Shown here: one piece after another, positions 61,201-64,000 of the stretch
Layout: every line of letters begins with the position of its first letter
Numbering within the stretch: position 1 is the first letter of the stretch
NCBI RefSeq assembly: GCF_026914265.1
Contig: NC_069127.1
Span: forward strand, 18,921,045-18,985,044
Reading direction: 5' to 3'
DNA: 64,000 nucleotides
Origin: Mya arenaria
Taxonomy: Eukaryota; Mollusca; Bivalvia; Myida; Myidae
Made by a program: the position numbers and the translations under genes
The notes under the pieces: generated by a model
What the model was told of the DNA's origin: nothing
Database searches by the model: none
What the model saw: only the letters and a program-made list of their open reading frames with translations

Positions 61201-63231
61201 CTGCAAACAAATTCGAAGGAAGGGGTACAGTAAACATTGTCATGGCCAAAAACTCTTGGGGCTGTAATCAGAAAGTGACAATGACTCTGAATTTTGATAT
61301 TATTTAATGTAGTATAAAGGTATAAATGAAAAGGTATCAATTTCGTCATAAGATAAACCTCTTATGCAAAACCAAATAACGAAAACACAGTAAACAAATG
61401 TTTGAATTAAGGCAAAGTTAACAATTAAGTGAAATGTACAAACCTCATGTCCAAGGAAGACGAATGGCAGTTTCTCCTCACATGCGGCCACCACATGCAC
61501 AAGCTCTGGCACGATGTATGGAGATGTCTTCAGTTTCTTTCCCATCGGCTCAACATACTCCCCCAGTAACAACTGAAAGGAAAATTTATCTTAAATTTAA
61601 TCTTAATAAAACCACATGAACAAGTCCAGTACAATGTACAGTGGTATCTTAACCTTCTTTCCCAATGGCTCAACGTACTCTTCCAGCACCAACAGTGGTC
61701 AGTTACAAATCAGGCAATAAGGTCACAATATTAATGAATAGTGTGTTTGGTCTAACCTGACAGACTTACAAAAATACCCCCAGTCTGAAAGTTTTTTATC
61801 CTTTCATGGGCTAGGATGTATAAAACCTACCTCAAACCCCCTCAAAATGTGGGTCAGTCAAGGCCAAAGTATGATTTTTCAATTGTGGCCAAATGTGGCC
61901 AGTGTATGGGACATAAAGTTCCAGCACAGTGTATGGGACATAAAGTTTCGGCACAGTGTATGGGACATGAAGTTCCAGCAATTTGTATGGGACATAAAGT
62001 TTCGGCACAATGTATGGGACATAAAGTTCCATCAATTTGTATGGGACATAAAGTTTCGGCACAATGTATGGGACATAAAGTTTCGGCACAATGTATGGGA
62101 CATAAAGTTTCGGCACAATGTATGGGACATAAAGTTCCAGCACAATGTATGGGACATAAAGTTCCAGCACTTTGTATGGGACATAAAGTTCCAGCAATTT
62201 GTATGGGACATAAAGTTTTGGCACAATGTATGGGACATAAAGTTCCAGCACAGTGTATGGGACATAAAGTTCCATCAATTTGTATGGGACATAAAGTTTC
62301 GGCACAATGTATGGGACATAAAGTTCCAGCACAATGTATAGGACATAAAATTTGAGGCACAGTGTATGGGACATAAAGTTCCAGCACAGTGTATGGGACA
62401 TAAAGTTTCGGCACAGTGTATGGGACATGAAGTTCCAGCACAATGTATGGGACATGTAGTTCCAGCACTTTGTATGGGACATAAAGTTCCAGCACTTTGT
62501 ATGGGACATAAAGTTTCGGCACAATGTATGGGACATAAAGTTCCAGCACTTTGTATGGGACATAAAGTTTCGGCACAATGTATGGGACATAAAGTTCCAG
62601 CACTTTGTATGGGACATAAAGTTCCATCAATTTGTATGGGACATAAAGTTTCGGCACAATGTATGGGACATAAAGTTTCGGCACTTTGTATGGGACATAA
62701 AGTTCCAGAACAATGTATGGGGACATTGAGCTCCAACACAATGTTTCAGACATTGAGATCAAGAAAAATGCATTGGGACCTTGAGCTCCGGCACATTATA
62801 TAGGGACATTTTCATCGCAACGGCTCAACATATGCCCTTTGGTCACAAAACTGATAAAACTGTGACAGTGACTGTTGATTCAACATTTCTGTTTGCATAA
62901 TATACAATCTACGTTGATCATAACCTTTTGAAAATGTACCTTTCTTTTTGAACCAATGAATGTTGAACATAGTTCAGATTTTAAGTGTTGACATCTTTAT
63001 ATATCCATTTCAAATGGTTTCTGAACTAGTGATATATAATGATGTCAAATTATGAGTCAAAGATGCTGAACATATGCATGCCAGGTATGTATCAACAATA
63101 ATTCCCAGTGTCTTCCCAGGATAAAGTGCAATGTAAAGCGTCATCTCTTAATTAAGTTTAATTAAAAAAAACAATCACCATTACCTTTCTTTTTCTGTGG
63201 AAGCTCTCCACCTCATCCTCTTCTGGTTCAT
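46236..63231 (-). CDS. MED14: Mediator subunit 14, C-terminal 835 residues (20 exons; 5' end outside window)
   Basis: Exons in transcript order: 63231-63185, 61572-61444, 61200-61124, 59942-59831, 59523-59340, 58929-58838, 57385-57236, 56815-56741, 54347-54271, 53596-53479, 53348-53175, 52874-52694, 51988-51791, 51120-50912, 50567-50444, 49546-49485, 49111-49004, 48240-48115, 47850-47758 and 46409-46236. Phases agree at every junction. MED14 is the backbone of the Mediator complex linking head, middle and tail, and acts in RNA polymerase II transcription. Seen: LLSCKIRMVTKPFRTWQVEF, YNYKKITLQYGM, YCLDVHFRS, VVAVRDGAYSLFD, FLGMFVDES, TTEDDNPPSPIGMDNMD, a Pro/Ser-rich disordered stretch (PSPGSFVPAPSPSSLGI), KLPQR-like RILPQRQWAASTPTLLSH, PLERFLGCKFIRRHI and the end AIFPAVRDLLTNLVLPQL. 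These match the C-terminal half of animal MED14 (human ~1450 residues). The missing N-terminal ~600 residues lie beyond the right edge. Confidence 0.95.
46595..47545. repeat. Diverged ~30-bp minisatellite, split by a MITE
   Basis: Units of the form 'tccattaatccaatgatagt' plus 'ttggtgtat' occur at about 46595-46755 and again at about 47260-47545. The MITE at 46781-47029 and unrelated sequence lie between. It is in the last MED14 intron. Confidence 0.75.
46781..47029. mobile_element. MITE, 249 bp, inverted relative to the 26208-26457 copy
   Basis: The same terminal inverted repeats ('ggccccaatttctcgaaact', complement at the right) and the same interior in opposite orientation ('aaattagcgacttaagcctg' against 'caggcttaagtcgcttattt'). 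It interrupts a minisatellite, so it inserted after the array existed. Confidence 0.88.
47636..47705 (-). pseudogene. Decayed copy of the MED14 exon at 47758-47850
   Basis: The minus strand reads LTPSPSGQPQREP, parallel to LTQIQ...PSQPGQPQREP in the true exon; 'ggccagcctcagagggaacc' is identical. Internal deletions set it apart. It lies about 55 bases downstream of the parent exon in transcript order. Confidence 0.72.
48716..48835. repeat. ~29-bp minisatellite, about four copies
   Basis: The unit is 'agatacaagagtctttattt' plus 'accggtaca', with later copies lacking the accggt part. It lies in a MED14 intron. Confidence 0.85.
49605..49830. repeat. Partial pearl-like element (left arm)
   Basis: Starts 'aacaagagtgccatggagca' and contains 'gtaccaagtttcattttaat', matching the style of left arms of the elements at 21251 and 32314. 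No matching right end was found. In a MED14 intron. Confidence 0.5.
52140..52560. repeat. ~60-bp minisatellite, about six copies
   Basis: The unit is 'catgtattgtttagctttgt' with 'ggtagctttttcatttattg' and 'tttatatatggaagcttttt'. Two half-unit types alternate, so the array has dimeric order. In MED14 intron 51989-52693. Confidence 0.88.
54475..55800. repeat. ~57-bp satellite array with two interspersed unit types, about 23 copies
   Basis: Type A: 'tcattgaatacagctaatta', 'aagtgctgccaatgttaacc', 'tgcagtctata'. Type B is shorter: 'tcattgaatacagccataaa', 'tgctgcaaatatcaacctgc', 'agtctcta'. Type B units recur about every three to six A units. In MED14 intron 54348-56740. Confidence 0.93.
57592..58356. 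mobile_element. Pearl-like element with ~180-bp direct repeats and an ACGG microsatellite
   Basis: The left region has 'gaataccccccaaccc' and the right end 'ttttggggggtataataa'; these pair as subterminal inverted repeats. The core has three to four copies of a ~180-bp unit with 'ttaactcattaaggggccac' and 'catggccattaatatttgaa'. A tract 'ggacggacagacggacagac' precedes the right end, as known for pearl elements. In MED14 intron 57386-58837. Confidence 0.68.
59735..59785 (-). pseudogene. Degenerate copy of the MED14 exon at 59831-59942
   Basis: 'gtgttataatcctctctgct' then 'aaaactggccacaactggga' parallels 'gtgtcacaatcctctttgct' then 'cacaccagccacatcaggga' in the exon. It lies 45-95 bases past the exon's donor in transcript order. 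Shorter and more diverged than the other exon copies. Confidence 0.6.
60520..61123 (-). repeat. 81-bp tandem array made from a MED14 exon end and its splice donor
   Basis: The phrase 'ccattacaaagtccatggg' recurs at about 60677, 60758, 60839, 60920, 61001 and 61082, an exact 81-base period, with two older 51-base-spaced copies near 60570-60640. It matches the coding end of MED14 exon 61124-61200 (KQAMGFVMDIIM). Each unit also keeps a gtaag-type donor word. The period is a multiple of three, so the array is open for over 200 codons, but it lies in the intron directly after the parent exon. Confidence 0.85.
61608..61696 (-). pseudogene. Decayed copy of the MED14 exon at 61444-61572
   Basis: The minus strand reads LVLEEYVEPLGKKVKIPLYI then VLDLFMW, parallel to LLLGEYVEPMGKKLKTSPYI then VPELVHV in the parent exon. 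It lies immediately upstream of that exon in transcript order. The AG acceptor position reads 'ccactg' and the frame ends soon after the aligned part, so normal use as an exon is unlikely. Confidence 0.85.
61895..62790. repeat. 27-bp satellite array, about 32 copies
   Basis: The unit is 'tatgggacataaagttccag' plus 'cacaatg', with variants 'tttcggcac', 'ccatcaatt' and 'ccagcactt'. Divisible by three, it yields open frames of 150-300 codons in several frames (CMGHKVPAQ, VPYIVPKLY). These are not genes. It is in the MED14 intron between 63185 and 61572. Confidence 0.95.
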
Positions 63232-64000
63232 CTGAAACAAAGTTTGCATCAAAATTACAACTAAAGTACAGGTGCCATGTGCAATAATTATAGATTGCTT
63301 AACATTATTCTGTATAATACAGAGATAAACTAGGACAAGCACCCAGCCGGGATACACAAAAATCATTTTGGACAGTCCAAGCAACATGACTTTTTCAAGC
63401 TGTGCACAAGCTTAGTAGTAACTATCATCCCAATTAGCACTGAGAGTAAACAAGGAGTGTTATGGATAAAACAAATGCAAATATATAGTATTGGCCCAAG
63501 GAAGCTGAAACAGTGGAACAATTAGTGTATGCTCGCTCCAACAGGTAACAAGTATTTTTGCCCTAACTGGTCCTCAGGTCCAGGGTGGGCCACATGCCTC
63601 ACCCTAGCAGGCTACATGTTTCTGCATAAAGCCATAGGGCTTATATATGTGAGCAAGGATGGGAGTCATCATAGGACCAGGGCAATGGTGAACCAGGTGA
63701 ATATTAGGAGTAATCCTAATTGTATAGTTGTCACAGAATTAAAGATTATTTAGCCAGTCCAGGGCCCGGATTACTCTAATACTTTCTAACATGAGCAGGT
63801 CACTTCCGTGAAAAAAGATATTACTTTAACATAGGGTTGTTAATAACTTGTGAACATTAAATTAAAATAAATAGCACAATATGAGTTATTTCTTATTATA
63901 TAACCTCACGTGACTTGTCCATGTGAAATTTTAATATACACAACATTAGCAAATCTGTATTGTTACTCTTTGACATAATACAACGCTTTTCAAAAATCTA
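63232..64000. other. MED14 intron, no exon seen
   Basis: The next upstream MED14 exon must end in phase 1, and I found no convincing candidate here. A GC-richer patch at about 63570-63690 ('ggtcctcaggtccagggtgg') may be a dispersed repeat. Confidence 0.5.

Noticed and set aside
61816-62803. Several open frames of 145-302 residues on both strands
   Set aside because: All are translations of the 27-bp satellite in a MED14 intron.
1-64000. tRNA, rRNA, CRISPR, retrovirus-like, Polinton-like or toxin elements
   Set aside because: None recognised by eye. The repeat arrays lack CRISPR architecture, and no reverse transcriptase, integrase, capsid or envelope motifs were seen. A covariance or profile search was not possible here.

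Overview
The window is eukaryotic: every gene found is split by introns with GT/AG borders, except one single-exon gene, and the DNA between exons is AT-rich and full of minisatellites and short repeat families. Gene content (motile-cilium genes, SUEL-lectin-like receptor, DUF3504 gene) and dispersed repeats built of direct-repeat cores with ACGG/ACGC-type microsatellites (resembling the 'pearl' elements described from bivalves) suggest a bivalve mollusc. This is inference; no species can be named from sequence alone.

Layout. 442-4316 (+): last six exons of CDK5RAP1, a mitochondrial tRNA methylthiotransferase. 7226-7726 (-): intronless Tctex1-type dynein light chain. 12701-16432 (+): six-exon single-pass receptor with a signal peptide, an SUEL-lectin-like ectodomain, a Ser/Thr stalk, one membrane helix and a tail rich in tyrosine motifs. 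18300-23365 (-): complete eight-exon PPIL6 cyclophilin. 24296-28582 (-): five-exon DUF3504 gene, a Crypton tyrosine-recombinase derivative without recognisable catalytic residues. 33697-38254 (-): complete four-exon mitochondrial ferredoxin (FDX1/adrenodoxin). 41109-44653 (+): complete seven-exon RSPH3, with a perfect RFX X-box upstream. 46236-63231 (-): last 20 exons of Mediator subunit MED14; its 5' part lies beyond the right edge. Splice phases agree across every junction of these models.

The genes do not form one pathway. CDK5RAP1 and FDX1 act in mitochondria, the Tctex1 protein, PPIL6 and RSPH3 are linked to cilia, MED14 acts in transcription, and the receptor is probably an immune or recognition protein.

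Repeats dominate the rest: arrays of 22, 24, 27, ~30, ~58, ~60 and 81 bp, a 665-bp foldback element with a 22-bp satellite core, several MITEs (one nested in another, one inside a minisatellite), and pearl-like elements. The most unusual signal is a set of diverged exon copies lying next to their parent exons in CDK5RAP1, the receptor, PPIL6 and MED14 (three exons), plus an 81-bp array in MED14 whose unit includes an exon end and its splice donor. No retrovirus-like, Polinton-like or toxin element was recognised, and I saw no tRNA, rRNA or CRISPR.
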